From: JBJEFI01 sp051873875
GTDB lineage: Bacteria; Bacillota; Bacilli; Bacillales; Bacillaceae_G
Assembly: GCA_051873875.1 (NCBI GenBank)
Contig: JBJEFI010000060.1
Span: 1-64,000 of the forward strand
Length of the DNA stretch: 64,000 nucleotides
Direction of reading: 5' to 3'
The notes beneath the pieces were generated by a model. That model ran no database searches. It saw only the letters and a list, made by a program, of their open reading frames with translations, and was not told the DNA's origin. Shown one piece after another: positions 1 to 8,362 of this stretch; position 1 is the stretch's first letter, and every line of letters starts with the position of its first letter. Made by a program: the position numbers and the translations under genes.

Positions 1-35
1 AAAGAACGAATTGATTATTCATCAATTCGTTCTTT
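1..35 (-). terminator. Terminator of the spoIIA operon, overlapping the sigF 3' end
   Basis: A perfect 15-bp inverted repeat (arms 1-15 and 21-35) with a 5-nt loop. On the minus strand it forms a hairpin at the end of sigF, and the sigF stop codon spans the arm and loop, so the last codons are part of the stem. Any U-tract lies beyond the window edge, so termination is inferred from the hairpin and its position. Confidence 0.6.
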
Positions 36-770
36 CATTTGATGTAAAATTCTTTTTTCTAATCTAGATACTTGTACTTGAGAAATACCTAGACGCTCCG
101 CTACTTCTGATTGGGTTTGATCTTTGTAATAGCGTAAATAAACAATTAAACGTTCTCGTTCATCTAAATTACGCAATGCTTCTTTTAAAGCGATTTTATC
201 AAACCAACCACTTTCACTATTGTCTGCAATTTGATCAAGAAGGGTAATTGGATCACCATCATTTTCATATACAGTTTCATGAATAGAGGTTGGCGTTCTT
301 CCCGCTTCTTGCGCTAAAACAATTTCCTCTGCTGTTACTCCCATATAGGTAGCAACTTCATTAATTGTCGGATTTCGTCCATACATTTTCAGTAATTCAT
401 CTTTTGCATTTCGAACTTTATTGGCCATCTCTTTTAATGAACGGCTCACTTTTACCGTTCCATCATCGCGGATAAAGCGTTGGATTTCGCCAATAATCAT
501 CGGTACAGCATACGTGGAAAAGCGAACATCATACGATAAATCAAACTTGTCTACCGATTTTAAAAGGCCGATACATCCAATTTGAAATAAATCATCTGGG
601 TCATATCCTCGATTAATAAAACGTTGAACAACCGACCATACAAGACGCATATTATTTTGAACAATCGTATCTCTTGCTGTTTGGTCGCCTTCTTGACTCT
701 TCTTTATTAATTCCTTAATCTCTTGGTCTTTAATAACCGTACTACCATTCTTTTTGACTTCCACATCCAT
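15..770 (-). CDS. sigF: RNA polymerase sigma-F factor
   Basis: First forespore-specific sigma factor, which directs early forespore transcription after asymmetric septation. The 251-residue product has sigma-70 region 2 (DPDDLFQIGCIGLLKS, core binding and -10 recognition) and a C-terminal region 4 helix-turn-helix (SEVAERLGISQVQVSR). An upstream in-frame start exists at 800, but the ATG at 770 sits 9 nt after AAGGAG and starts MDVEVKK, as expected for the family. It lies 13 nt downstream of spoIIAB in the spoIIAA-spoIIAB-sigF operon; SpoIIAB holds it inactive until SpoIIAA is dephosphorylated. Length is normal (about 255 in B. subtilis). Confidence 0.97.
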   Translation of the reverse strand: MDVEVKKNGSTVIKDQEIKELIKKSQEGDQTARDTIVQNNMRLVWSVVQRFINRGYDPDDLFQIGCIGLLKSVDKFDLSYDVRFSTYAVPMIIGEIQRFIRDDGTVKVSRSLKEMANKVRNAKDELLKMYGRNPTINEVATYMGVTAEEIVLAQEAGRTPTSIHETVYENDGDPITLLDQIADNSESGWFDKIALKEALRNLDERERLIVYLRYYKDQTQSEVAERLGISQVQVSRLEKRILHQMKERIDE

Positions 771-783
771 AGGCAATGTCTCC

Positions 784-1224
784 TTAATTACACAGAGCAT
801 TACTATTTGCTAATTGCTTTTTCAACCGAACTGTTGTCCCTAATGCAGGAATTGATTCTATCTCTATTTCGTCCATAAAATTCTCCATAATGGTGAACCC
901 CATACCAGAACGTTCTAATTCTGGTTTTGTCGTAAACAAAGGTTGTCTAGCTTCTTCTACATCAACAATTCCGACACCTTCATCTCGAATGAGCAATGAT
1001 ACAGTTTGATTTTCTAATTGGGCTTCAATATAAATCATGCCATTTGGATTATTTTCGTATCCATGAATAATTGCGTTAGTTACTGCTTCTGAAACAACGG
1101 TTTTAATCTCTGTTAACTCATCCATCGTCGGATCTAATTGAGTAACAAAGGCAGCTACCGTTACACGAGCAAATAGTTCATTTTGGCTTTGAGCAGAAAA
1201 TTTTAGTTGCATTTTATTTTTCAT
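784..1224 (-). CDS. spoIIAB: Anti-sigma-F factor / serine kinase SpoIIAB
   Basis: A 146-residue GHKL-fold ATPase that binds sigma-F and phosphorylates the antagonist SpoIIAA. Visible motifs are the N-box (EAVTNAIIHGY), the G1 box (DEGVGIVD) and the G2 region (GMGFTIMENF). The start is the ATG one base after the spoIIAA stop, preceded by a GGTGG-type ribosome-binding site inside spoIIAA, which suggests translational coupling. It is the middle gene of the spoIIA operon, so anti-sigma, anti-anti-sigma and sigma factor are made together. Confidence 0.97.
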   Translation of the reverse strand: MKNKMQLKFSAQSQNELFARVTVAAFVTQLDPTMDELTEIKTVVSEAVTNAIIHGYENNPNGMIYIEAQLENQTVSLLIRDEGVGIVDVEEARQPLFTTKPELERSGMGFTIMENFMDEIEIESIPALGTTVRLKKQLANSNALCN

Positions 1225-1578
1225 TTATGCCACCCCCAATGTTACAAATGCAGCGCGTTCATTTGACTCTAGCTTTACGATTTTAAACATACCTGACATA
1301 TCAAATAAACGTTTAACAGAAGGGACTGTTTCACAAATGACCATTTCTCCACCTAAAGCTTTTATTTGGTTATAACGTCCTAATATGACACCTAAACCAG
1401 AGCTATCCATAAAAGTTAGTTTTTCTAAATTAAAAATTAAGTGTTTTGTTTTATGTTTTTCTAATAAATCTGTTATGGTTATACGCAAGTTCTGTGCTGT
1501 ATGATGATCTAATTCACCTGCTAACCGAATACAAAGCACTTGCTTTCGAATTTCATAATCGATAGAAAGACTCACCAC
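1225..1578 (-). CDS. spoIIAA: Anti-anti-sigma factor SpoIIAA
   Basis: A 117-residue STAS-domain protein that, when unphosphorylated, displaces SpoIIAB from sigma-F. The phospho-acceptor motif MDSSGLG places the serine pair at residues 59-60, equivalent to Ser58 of B. subtilis. The start is GTG with AAAGGGGG upstream; no ATG is suitably placed. It is the first gene of the spoIIA operon and is activated by the SpoIIE phosphatase, which is encoded elsewhere. Confidence 0.96.
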   Translation of the reverse strand: MVSLSIDYEIRKQVLCIRLAGELDHHTAQNLRITITDLLEKHKTKHLIFNLEKLTFMDSSGLGVILGRYNQIKALGGEMVICETVPSVKRLFDMSGMFKIVKLESNERAAFVTLGVA

Positions 1579-1599
1579 ATTTCCCCCTTTACTAGTCTA

Positions 1600-1645
1600 T
1601 GTAAAGTCTTTCTATAGAACAAAATAGAATTCCTTCCTCTCGACA
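1600..1645 (-). promoter_or_regulatory. Candidate sigma-H promoter of spoIIA with a Spo0A-like box
   Basis: On the minus strand upstream of spoIIAA there is an AAGGAATTC element (1627-1635) resembling a sigma-H -35 and a GAAAG about 15 nt downstream resembling the -10. TGTCGAG (1639-1645) matches the Spo0A box TGTCGAA in six of seven positions. In B. subtilis spoIIA is driven by sigma-H and Spo0A~P, so the arrangement fits, but the -10 match is weak. Confidence 0.35.
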
Positions 1646-1655
1646 AAACAAGTAG

Positions 1656-2825
1656 TTATTCGTTTCCTTTCGAGAAAAAATTAAATGTTCGTTTAAATAA
1701 TTCCCAAAAACTTGCTTCTTTTATCGTTTCATTAGAAATCAAATCAACTTTTGCAACAACCTTATTCCCATCTTTAACAACGATTTCTCCCAGCTTTGCA
1801 CCTTTTTTAAGTGGTGCTTTCACTTCTTTTACAACATTTATTTCTTTTTTAAGTTTTTTTGCCGCTTCTCCTTTTGCCATTAATAAAGAAACGGGTTCTT
1901 TCGTCATTGCTTTTACTTTTTCTTTTTTCCCTTTGCTTACATCAACATTAGCTACCGCTTTATTTTGATCATAAATACGTTTAACCATATATTGGCTAAA
2001 TGCATAGTCAAGTAGTTCCCCTACCTCCTTATTCCGGTCTTTAGATGTTGGTTCGCCCATCACAACAGCAATGACCCTCATCCCCTCTTTTTTAGCTGTT
2101 GCCGTCAAACAATATTTTGCCTCTGCTGTAAAGCCTGTTTTTAATCCATCTACACCAGGATAGAAGCGGACAAGTTTATTTGTATTCACGAGCCAAAATC
2201 TTTTTTCTGTATTTTCTCGAAGGTAATCTTCATAGGTACCAGTGTATTTCGTAATCTCTGGATACTTTAGCAACTCTCTTCCTAACATTGCCATGTCATG
2301 AGATGTTGAATAATGCTCTTTCTCTGGTAACCCAGTTGGATTTTGAAATTGAGAATCTTTTAACCCTAATTCTTTTACTTTATTATTCATCATTTGAACA
2401 AAAGCATCTTCTGAACCAGCAATACGCTCTGCCATGGCAACAGACGCGTCATTCCCAGAGGCAATAGCAATGCCCTTGAGCATTTCATTAACCGTCATTT
2501 CTTCACCAGGCTCTAAGAAAATTTGGGAACCTCCCATAGATGCGGCATATTCACTTGCTCGAATCTTATCTGTATATTTTAATTTGCCCGTCTTAATCTG
2601 CTCCATAATTAAAAGCATTGTTACAATCTTTGTCATACTGGCTGGTGGTAATTTTTGATTGGCATTTTTTTCGTATAATACTTTACCTGTATCTTGTTCA
2701 ATGACAATAGCTGAGTTTGCACTTGGCGCCAATTTAGGAGCTACTTTTACTTCAGATGCATAAACCAAATTTGTACTAAATAAAAACGTACCTAGTACCA
2801 TTAGCGATGTTAGTCGTTTTAACAT
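1656..2825 (-). CDS. dacF: D-alanyl-D-alanine carboxypeptidase DacF (PBP family)
   Basis: Serine DD-carboxypeptidase that trims stem peptides of peptidoglycan and affects spore cortex cross-linking. The 389-residue protein has an N-terminal signal peptide (residues 1-23, hydrophobic core, cleavage near VYASE), the catalytic SxxK as SMTK (Ser63, Lys66), SGN (from Ser123) and KTG (from Lys229), then the C-terminal beta domain of PBP5-type enzymes. The ATG follows AGGAGGGG by 6 nt. It sits just upstream of spoIIA in the same orientation, as in B. subtilis, where read-through joins the two late in sporulation. Confidence 0.95.
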   Translation of the reverse strand: MLKRLTSLMVLGTFLFSTNLVYASEVKVAPKLAPSANSAIVIEQDTGKVLYEKNANQKLPPASMTKIVTMLLIMEQIKTGKLKYTDKIRASEYAASMGGSQIFLEPGEEMTVNEMLKGIAIASGNDASVAMAERIAGSEDAFVQMMNNKVKELGLKDSQFQNPTGLPEKEHYSTSHDMAMLGRELLKYPEITKYTGTYEDYLRENTEKRFWLVNTNKLVRFYPGVDGLKTGFTAEAKYCLTATAKKEGMRVIAVVMGEPTSKDRNKEVGELLDYAFSQYMVKRIYDQNKAVANVDVSKGKKEKVKAMTKEPVSLLMAKGEAAKKLKKEINVVKEVKAPLKKGAKLGEIVVKDGNKVVAKVDLISNETIKEASFWELFKRTFNFFSKGNE

Positions 2826-2989
2826 TCCATACCCCTCCTATTTTATTCCTTCCTATTATTTCTAATAATTCCATTGTTTATACACATCAAAAAGCACTCC
2901 AAGTAAAAATTCCCTAAGTATGTAAAAGCCTAGCTTTGAACTTTTACTAGAGCAAAATTTTTCAATCAGTGCACCAATAATCAGAATAT

Positions 2990-3026
2990 AAAAAAGGCGA
3001 ATATACTCAATGGTATACTCGCCTTC
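2990..3026 (-). terminator. Rho-independent terminator of the deoB-punA-pdp operon
   Basis: An 11-bp stem (arms 2996-3006 and 3013-3023, one G-U pair in RNA) lies 10 nt after the pdp stop and is followed on the minus strand by a run of six U. Confidence 0.85.
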
Positions 3027-3035
3027 GAAACTTAT

Positions 3036-4337
3036 TTATTTAACAATATCATATACTAAAACAGGTTCTTTACCTGCTTGTGCACTTAACTTAATATTTG
3101 CATATAACTTTTCTTTTACTGCATCGATTTGTTCTGTGTTGGCATGAATCGTTACAAGAGATTCCCCTTTTTCTACATAATCGCCAACTTTTTTATTTAA
3201 TATTAAACCAACAGCCAAATCAATTTCTGACTCTTTCGTTGCACGTCCTGCACCTAAAAGCATTGCTGCTGTTCCAATTTGATCTGCAATAATTTCCGTT
3301 ACATAACCGCTTTCTAAAGCTGGTAACTCCATTACATAAGTAGCTTTAGGTAATTTTTCTGGTTCATATACAACAGAACCATCTCCACCTTGTGAATCTA
3401 AAAATACCTTAAATTTTTCTAATGCTTTGCCATTATGCATAACTTCTACTAATTTTTCACGTGCTTCTTCTAAAGAAGAGGCTTTATTCGCTAAATAAAC
3501 CATTTGACTACCTAATGTTAAGCATAATTCTTCTAAGTCCTTAGGTCCATGTCCTTTTAGTGTATCAATTGCTTCCTTGACTTCCAATGCATTCCCAATT
3601 GCTTTTCCTAATGGTTGACTCATATCAGAAATAACAGCCATCGTTTTACGGCCAACATTATTACCGATTTTAACCATTTCTTCTGCTAAACGTTTTGCAT
3701 CATCAATATCTTTCATAAATGCACCATTGCCCGTTTTTACATCTAAAACAATCGCATCGGCACCGGCAGCAATTTTTTTACTCATAATTGAGCTTGCGAT
3801 TAACGGAATTGAATTTACAGTTGCCGTTACATCACGTAGTGCGTATAATTTTTTATCAGCTGGTGTTAAATCACCAGTTTGACCGATAACGGCAATTTTA
3901 TTTTTATTTACTAAGTCGATGAATTGGTCGCTATCAATTTCCACGTGGAATCCTGCTACCGCTTCTAACTTATCAATCGTCCCGCCTGTATGCCCTAAAC
4001 CACGTCCAGACATTTTTGCAACGGGAATGTCTAACGCTGCTACTAAAGGCCCTAATACAAGGGTCGTCGTATCGCCAACACCACCTGTAGAATGTTTATC
4101 TACTTTAATTCCCTCAATATTACTTAAATCAATCGTATCACCTGAATGAACCATTGCCATTGTTAAACTAGCGCATTCTTGATCATCCATTCCTTTAAAA
4201 TAAATCGCCATTGCTAACGCACTCATTTGATAGTCAGGAATTGTGCCTTCTGTATATCCATTAATAATAAAATCAATTTCTTCTTTTGTTAATGCATACC
4301 CATCACGCTTTTTTTCAATCAAATCTACCATTCTCAT
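3036..4337 (-). CDS. pdp: Pyrimidine-nucleoside phosphorylase
   Basis: Cleaves uridine, thymidine and deoxyuridine to base plus (deoxy)ribose-1-phosphate in nucleoside salvage. The 433-residue product shows the phosphate-binding motif KHSTGGVGDTTTLVLGP of the thymidine/pyrimidine phosphorylase family and a C-terminal PYNP domain. The ATG at 4337 is 8 nt after AAGGAGGGG. It is the last gene of deoB-punA-pdp: sugar phosphates made here and by PunA are isomerised by DeoB. Confidence 0.95.
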   Translation of the reverse strand: MRMVDLIEKKRDGYALTKEEIDFIINGYTEGTIPDYQMSALAMAIYFKGMDDQECASLTMAMVHSGDTIDLSNIEGIKVDKHSTGGVGDTTTLVLGPLVAALDIPVAKMSGRGLGHTGGTIDKLEAVAGFHVEIDSDQFIDLVNKNKIAVIGQTGDLTPADKKLYALRDVTATVNSIPLIASSIMSKKIAAGADAIVLDVKTGNGAFMKDIDDAKRLAEEMVKIGNNVGRKTMAVISDMSQPLGKAIGNALEVKEAIDTLKGHGPKDLEELCLTLGSQMVYLANKASSLEEAREKLVEVMHNGKALEKFKVFLDSQGGDGSVVYEPEKLPKATYVMELPALESGYVTEIIADQIGTAAMLLGAGRATKESEIDLAVGLILNKKVGDYVEKGESLVTIHANTEQIDAVKEKLYANIKLSAQAGKEPVLVYDIVK

Positions 4338-4356
4338 AGCAAATTCCCCTCCTTAT

Positions 4357-5175
4357 TTAAGCTAATTTTTTTACGATTTCTTTTACTAGTGATAAAAATT
4401 GAGTTTTTACTTTTTGTGTTGTTTCAATTACTTCCTCATGATCAAGGGGTTGATCTAAAATACCTGCTGCCATATTAGAAATACAAGAAATACCTAAAAC
4501 AGACATTCCACTATGACGTGCTACCATTACTTCTGGTACAGTTGACATTCCAACTGCATCTCCACCAATAATTCGAACCATACGAATTTCAGCAGGTGTT
4601 TCATATGTTGGACCACTCATTGCCACATATACACCTTCTTGAAGGGAAATTGATAATTCTTTTCCAACTTCTTTCGCCATTGCACGTAACTTCGGACAAT
4701 ACGCTTGTGACATATCTAAGAAACGAGGACCAACGGAAGCATCATTTTTCCCAATTAACGGATTATCTCCAATAAAATTAATATGATCTGAAATAATCAT
4801 TAAATCTCCTGGTTCAAAAGCTGTATTTACACCACCAGCGGCATTTGTCACAATTAACGTCTCAACACCTAGTTCTTTCATTACACGAACAGGAAATGTT
4901 ACCTTTTTCATATCATAGCCTTCATAGTAGTGGAAACGACCAGCCATTGCCACAACTTCTACACCATTTAAAGTTCCAAATACTAATGAGCCTGCATGCC
5001 CTTCTACTGTCGATACAGGGAAATCTGGAATCTCATGATAAGGAATTGTAATTGCATCTTGTATTTCATCCACTAATATCCCTAATCCTGACCCAAGAAT
5101 TAAGCCAACGGCAGGCTTGTTCTTTACTCTCTCTTTTATGTATGTTGCACTATTTCGCACTTGATTCATCTTCAT
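4357..5175 (-). CDS. punA: Purine-nucleoside phosphorylase I
   Basis: Phosphorolyses guanosine, inosine and their deoxy forms to the free base plus ribose-1-phosphate. It is a trimeric-type PNP of 272 residues with the N-terminal phosphate loop LILGSGLG, the substrate region SGPTYETPAEI and the MSTVPE motif. The start chosen is the ATG at 5175, 10 nt after AGGAG; a GTG three codons earlier overlaps the ribosome-binding site. Second gene of the operon, 27 nt after deoB. Confidence 0.95.
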   Translation of the reverse strand: MKMNQVRNSATYIKERVKNKPAVGLILGSGLGILVDEIQDAITIPYHEIPDFPVSTVEGHAGSLVFGTLNGVEVVAMAGRFHYYEGYDMKKVTFPVRVMKELGVETLIVTNAAGGVNTAFEPGDLMIISDHINFIGDNPLIGKNDASVGPRFLDMSQAYCPKLRAMAKEVGKELSISLQEGVYVAMSGPTYETPAEIRMVRIIGGDAVGMSTVPEVMVARHSGMSVLGISCISNMAAGILDQPLDHEEVIETTQKVKTQFLSLVKEIVKKLA

Positions 5176-5202
5176 TTCGCACACTCTCCTACTAAAACTA
5201 AC

Positions 5203-6390
5203 TTACTTTAATTTATCTAAGAAACTCTTTCCATGTTTTGGAAGATCTACATGAAAATTATCTGCAACTGTTGCACCAACATCTGCGAATGTATCACATA
5301 CAGGTAATTCTTTCATTTCTTTTAAACTTGGGCTATAAACTGTTAAAGGTACATATTCACGAGTATGATCTGTTCCATGATGAATTGGATCATTCCCATG
5401 ATCTGCTGTAATAATTAATAAATCATCTTCTTTTAATTTTGCAAATACTTCTGGTAAACGTGCATCAAATTCTTCTAACGCTTTTCCATATCCAATTGGA
5501 TCACGACGATGACCAAATACAGCATCAAAATCAACTAAGTTTAAGAAATTTAATCCTGTAAAGTCTTTATCCATTGATGCAATTAGTTGATCCATTCCAT
5601 CCATATTTGAAACAGTGCGAATGCTTTCTGTCACGCCTTCCCCATCAAAAATATCTGAAATTTTACCAAGCGCAAGCACATCAAAACCTTTTTCTTTTAA
5701 CTCATTCATAACAGTATGACCAAATGGTTTTAATGCATAGTCATGGCGATTTGGTGTACGCTTAAACTCCCCTGCTTTTTTACCAACGAACGGGCGAGCA
5801 ATGATACGACCTAACATATATTTTCCTTCACGAGTCATTTCACGAGCAATCTTACAATAACGATATAAATCATCTAGTGGAACAATATCTTCATGAGCTG
5901 CAATTTGTAGAACAGAGTCTGCTGATGTATAAACAATTAATTTCCCTGTCTTTACATGTTCTTCCCCTAATTCATCTAAAATTGCTGTTCCAGAAGCTGG
6001 CTTATTACCAATAACTTCTTTGCCCCACTTTTCTTCTAATTCTTGAATTAATTCATCTGGAAAACCTTCTAAAAATACTTGAAATGGTTCATCAATACGA
6101 AGACCCATCATTTCCCAATGACCTGTCATTGTATCTTTCCCTGCCGATGCTTCTTGCATTTTTGTATAATATGCAAGTGGTTTTTCTACCTTGTTTACAC
6201 CTTGGATATCTCCAATATTCCCAAGTCCTAGCTTTTCCATATTAGGCATATGTAATCCATTCATTTTTTCTGCAATATGCCCAAGTGTATGTGCACCTAT
6301 ATCATCATATTTAGCCGCATCCGGCATTTCACCTATTCCAACAGAGTCCATTACAATTACAAATACACGTTTAAAACGATAATTACTCAT
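5203..6390 (-). CDS. deoB: Phosphopentomutase DeoB
   Basis: Interconverts (deoxy)ribose-1-phosphate and -5-phosphate, linking nucleoside phosphorolysis to central metabolism. The 395-residue alkaline-phosphatase-superfamily protein has the metal/phospho site VMDSVGIGE near the N-terminus and TADHGNDP near the C-terminus. The start at 6390 follows GGAGGATAAAAA; the in-frame ATG at 6426 lacks a ribosome-binding site. First gene of its operon, behind the promoter and palindrome at 6472-6520. Confidence 0.95.
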   Translation of the reverse strand: MSNYRFKRVFVIVMDSVGIGEMPDAAKYDDIGAHTLGHIAEKMNGLHMPNMEKLGLGNIGDIQGVNKVEKPLAYYTKMQEASAGKDTMTGHWEMMGLRIDEPFQVFLEGFPDELIQELEEKWGKEVIGNKPASGTAILDELGEEHVKTGKLIVYTSADSVLQIAAHEDIVPLDDLYRYCKIAREMTREGKYMLGRIIARPFVGKKAGEFKRTPNRHDYALKPFGHTVMNELKEKGFDVLALGKISDIFDGEGVTESIRTVSNMDGMDQLIASMDKDFTGLNFLNLVDFDAVFGHRRDPIGYGKALEEFDARLPEVFAKLKEDDLLIITADHGNDPIHHGTDHTREYVPLTVYSPSLKEMKELPVCDTFADVGATVADNFHVDLPKHGKSFLDKLK

Positions 6391-6471
6391 TTTTTTATCC
6401 TCCAATACATCTATGTATATATTCATATCTATTTTTTCCTAGTATGCTTTCTACTATGCTCATTACATACA

Positions 6472-6520
6472 GTCAGATGTCCGACGTCCTAAGTATATAA
6501 TTAATAAAAAAGCCTTTCAA
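6472..6520 (-). promoter_or_regulatory. Sigma-A promoter and palindromic operator of deoB-punA-pdp
   Basis: On the minus strand TTGAAA (6515-6520), a 17-bp spacer and TATACT (6492-6497) form a good sigma-A promoter. Just downstream, over the predicted transcription start, lies GTCGGACATCTGAC (6472-6485), a near-perfect 14-bp palindrome with one mismatched pair. That position suits a repressor. The half-site resembles FadR-subfamily GntR operators; the regulator is not in this window. Confidence 0.6.
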
Positions 6521-6554
6521 TATAATAATTACTGATTCTTCCTTTATTATACAA

Positions 6555-6608
6555 AAAATTCATGAGAAAAGGGCTATTTGTTTAACCAATAACCTTTTCT
6601 CATGAATT
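6555..6608 (-). terminator. Terminator of the YtkA-like lipoprotein gene
   Basis: Arms CATGAGAAAAGG (6561-6572) and the complementary 6593-6604 form a long hairpin directly after the stop codon, followed on the minus strand by AATTTTTTG. Confidence 0.8.
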
Positions 6609-6994
6609 TACTTTGTAACTTCAAATTCTACTTTAGGCATATTATGCAAATTTCTTGCTGTAACATGCGAAACAACAATATATGTACCTGTTTCATTTAC
6701 TTTTTTCTTTAATTCGTATACGCCATCTCCAACCTTCACACCTTCAATCATTTCATGATCTTCTTGGCCTTTTTTCCAAAGCTCAAACATTACTTCTGAA
6801 GCATCGTCTACCTTTTCATCCCCCATTGTTACAATGGCTTGTACAGTAAACTCTTCATTGACTTTTACTGAAGTAGGATTAAATTTGACATCTACATTTA
6901 ACATTTTAGGTTCTTCTAATTTTTTACTCTCTCCTTGGCTACATCCTGCTAGTAAAACAAAAAGAACAGCTACAATACTAATAACTTTCTTCAC
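6608..6994 (-). CDS. YtkA-like/FixH-type lipoprotein
   Basis: A 128-residue secreted protein of unknown function with a lipoprotein signal peptide (positive MKK, hydrophobic core, lipobox LAGC with Cys at 18). The mature part is a single predicted immunoglobulin-like beta domain (NPTSVKVNEEFTVQAIV ... TGTYIVVSHVTA) of the YtkA-like kind often seen near copper or respiratory genes. The ATG is preceded by AAAGGGGGAAAG. It is a stand-alone transcription unit between xerD and deoB. The family assignment rests on pattern only. Confidence 0.7.
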   Translation of the reverse strand: MKKVISIVAVLFVLLAGCSQGESKKLEEPKMLNVDVKFNPTSVKVNEEFTVQAIVTMGDEKVDDASEVMFELWKKGQEDHEMIEGVKVGDGVYELKKKVNETGTYIVVSHVTARNLHNMPKVEFEVTK

Positions 6995-7048
6995 TTTCTT
7001 TCCCCCTTTTTATGTCTATCTTTAGTATAAAGGAAAGAGCTTCTAATC

Positions 7049-7086
7049 ACTAAAAAAACGATTGCTTTTTGAAACAATCGTTTTTC
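7049..7086 (-). terminator. Terminator of the fur-yqzK-xerD side (xerD)
   Basis: AAAACGATTG and its complement with a 10-nt loop lie immediately after the xerD stop, with T-runs on both strands. Confidence 0.8.
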
Positions 7087-7087
7087 T

Positions 7088-8014
7088 TTATGCTCTAGGA
7101 TGAAATTGTTTATACACATCTTTCAATCTTGTTTTTGTTACATGTGTATATATTTGTGTGGTAGAAATATCCGCATGCCCAAGCATTTCTTGAACGGCAC
7201 GTAAATCTGCACCATTTTCTAATAAATGGGTAGCGAAAGAATGTCTCAATGTATGAGGTGTTAATTCTTTCTCAATTCCTGCCTCTTTCGTTAACCTTTT
7301 TAAAATTTTCCAAAAGCCTTGTCTTGTTAACCGATTGCCATGATGATTTAAAAATAATGCCTCTGTATGCTGTTTGCCTACTAATCGAGGACGACCATTA
7401 GCTATATAAGCTTCAATTGCTTCAGCTGCATGATGACCTAAAGGAACAATTCTCTCTTTGCTTCCCTTTCCGACAGTACGAACAAATCCCATGGATAAAT
7501 GCACATCTGATAAATCCAGATTGATTAATTCAGATACACGTAATCCTGTTGCATATAATAGCTCTAACATTGCTTTATCACGCATACCAAATGGTTTAGA
7601 CACATCAGGAGCTTGTAAAAGTTTCTCTACTTCTCCAAGAGATAACACCTTTGGAAGCGTTCGCTCTCCTTGAGGGGTGTCTACTTCAACAGATGGGTCA
7701 TGCTGTACACTGTGCACTTCTCGAATCAGGAAGCCATGAAATGCCCTAATCGACGCTAAGTGCCTTGCAATTGTTTTTGTGGACTTGTTTTGTTCATTTA
7801 GCTTAGCCATAAAGCGAACTACTGTATAACGTGTAATTTCTTCAAAACTAGCTACTTTTTCTACCTCAATTAAATAATCTGTATATGCTCTTAAGTCCCT
7901 TTCATAGGATTCAATTGTATTTTTTGCTAGTTTTTTTTCCACAAGAATGTAATGCTTAAAATCTTGTAATGCTAATTTTAATTCTTTTTGGAATGCTTCC
8001 GTATCAATACTCAT
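7088..8014 (-). CDS. xerD: Site-specific tyrosine recombinase XerD
   Basis: Resolves chromosome dimers at dif together with CodV/XerC. The 308-residue protein has an N-terminal SAM-like core-binding domain (about 15-105) and a C-terminal catalytic domain with the full set Arg159, Lys183, His254-x-x-Arg257, His280 and nucleophile Tyr289. There is no neighbouring integrase target or att structure, and the context (after fur and yqzK, before the deo genes) is the Bacillus XerD (RipX) position, so this is the housekeeping enzyme, not a mobile-element integrase. The ATG follows GGGGAG by 5 nt. Confidence 0.94.
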   Translation of the reverse strand: MSIDTEAFQKELKLALQDFKHYILVEKKLAKNTIESYERDLRAYTDYLIEVEKVASFEEITRYTVVRFMAKLNEQNKSTKTIARHLASIRAFHGFLIREVHSVQHDPSVEVDTPQGERTLPKVLSLGEVEKLLQAPDVSKPFGMRDKAMLELLYATGLRVSELINLDLSDVHLSMGFVRTVGKGSKERIVPLGHHAAEAIEAYIANGRPRLVGKQHTEALFLNHHGNRLTRQGFWKILKRLTKEAGIEKELTPHTLRHSFATHLLENGADLRAVQEMLGHADISTTQIYTHVTKTRLKDVYKQFHPRA

Positions 8015-8016
8015 AC

Positions 8017-8235
8017 CTACTCCCCATTTTCATAAAAATAAATCATTCGATCTATTAACATTGGTCTGTCTTTTGGAATATGTTGAACTTTCACAGCATC
8101 ATCTGGTTGTTGATAACGACGATAATACTGATATTCTTCATTTATCCATAACAGTGTCACATAGAAAAGAATTGTACATGTAATAAATACAATAAATACT
8201 TTTATCATTTCTACTATTGATTTCGCATAATTCAT
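8017..8235 (-). CDS. yqzK: YqzK-like small membrane protein (DUF4227)
   Basis: A 72-residue protein with one N-terminal membrane helix (about residues 10-30) and a charged tail. Its position between fur and xerD, 2 nt before xerD, matches B. subtilis yqzK. Function unknown. The ATG follows a GGAGG-type site. Confidence 0.8.
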   Translation of the reverse strand: MNYAKSIVEMIKVFIVFITCTILFYVTLLWINEEYQYYRRYQQPDDAVKVQHIPKDRPMLIDRMIYFYENGE

Positions 8236-8308
8236 TTTTGCCCCTCCTTACATACTACCTACTACAAGGATATGCAGAAAAAGACAAGTCATATACATGT
8301 TATAGAAA

Positions 8309-8345
8309 GAAAAAACTCTTTTCGATACAATGAAAAGAGTTTCCT
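8309..8345 (-). terminator. Terminator of fur
   Basis: AAACTCTTTTC (8313-8323) pairs with 8332-8342; on the minus strand the hairpin is followed by TTTTTTC. It sits 18 nt after the fur stop, so yqzK-xerD probably have their own promoter or depend on read-through. Confidence 0.75.
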
Positions 8346-8362
8346 TACATGATTTGTATGTA

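Noticed and set aside
7088..8014. Tyrosine recombinase as a sign of a mobile element
   Set aside because: Gene order and length fit housekeeping XerD; no att repeats, phage genes or foreign composition nearby.
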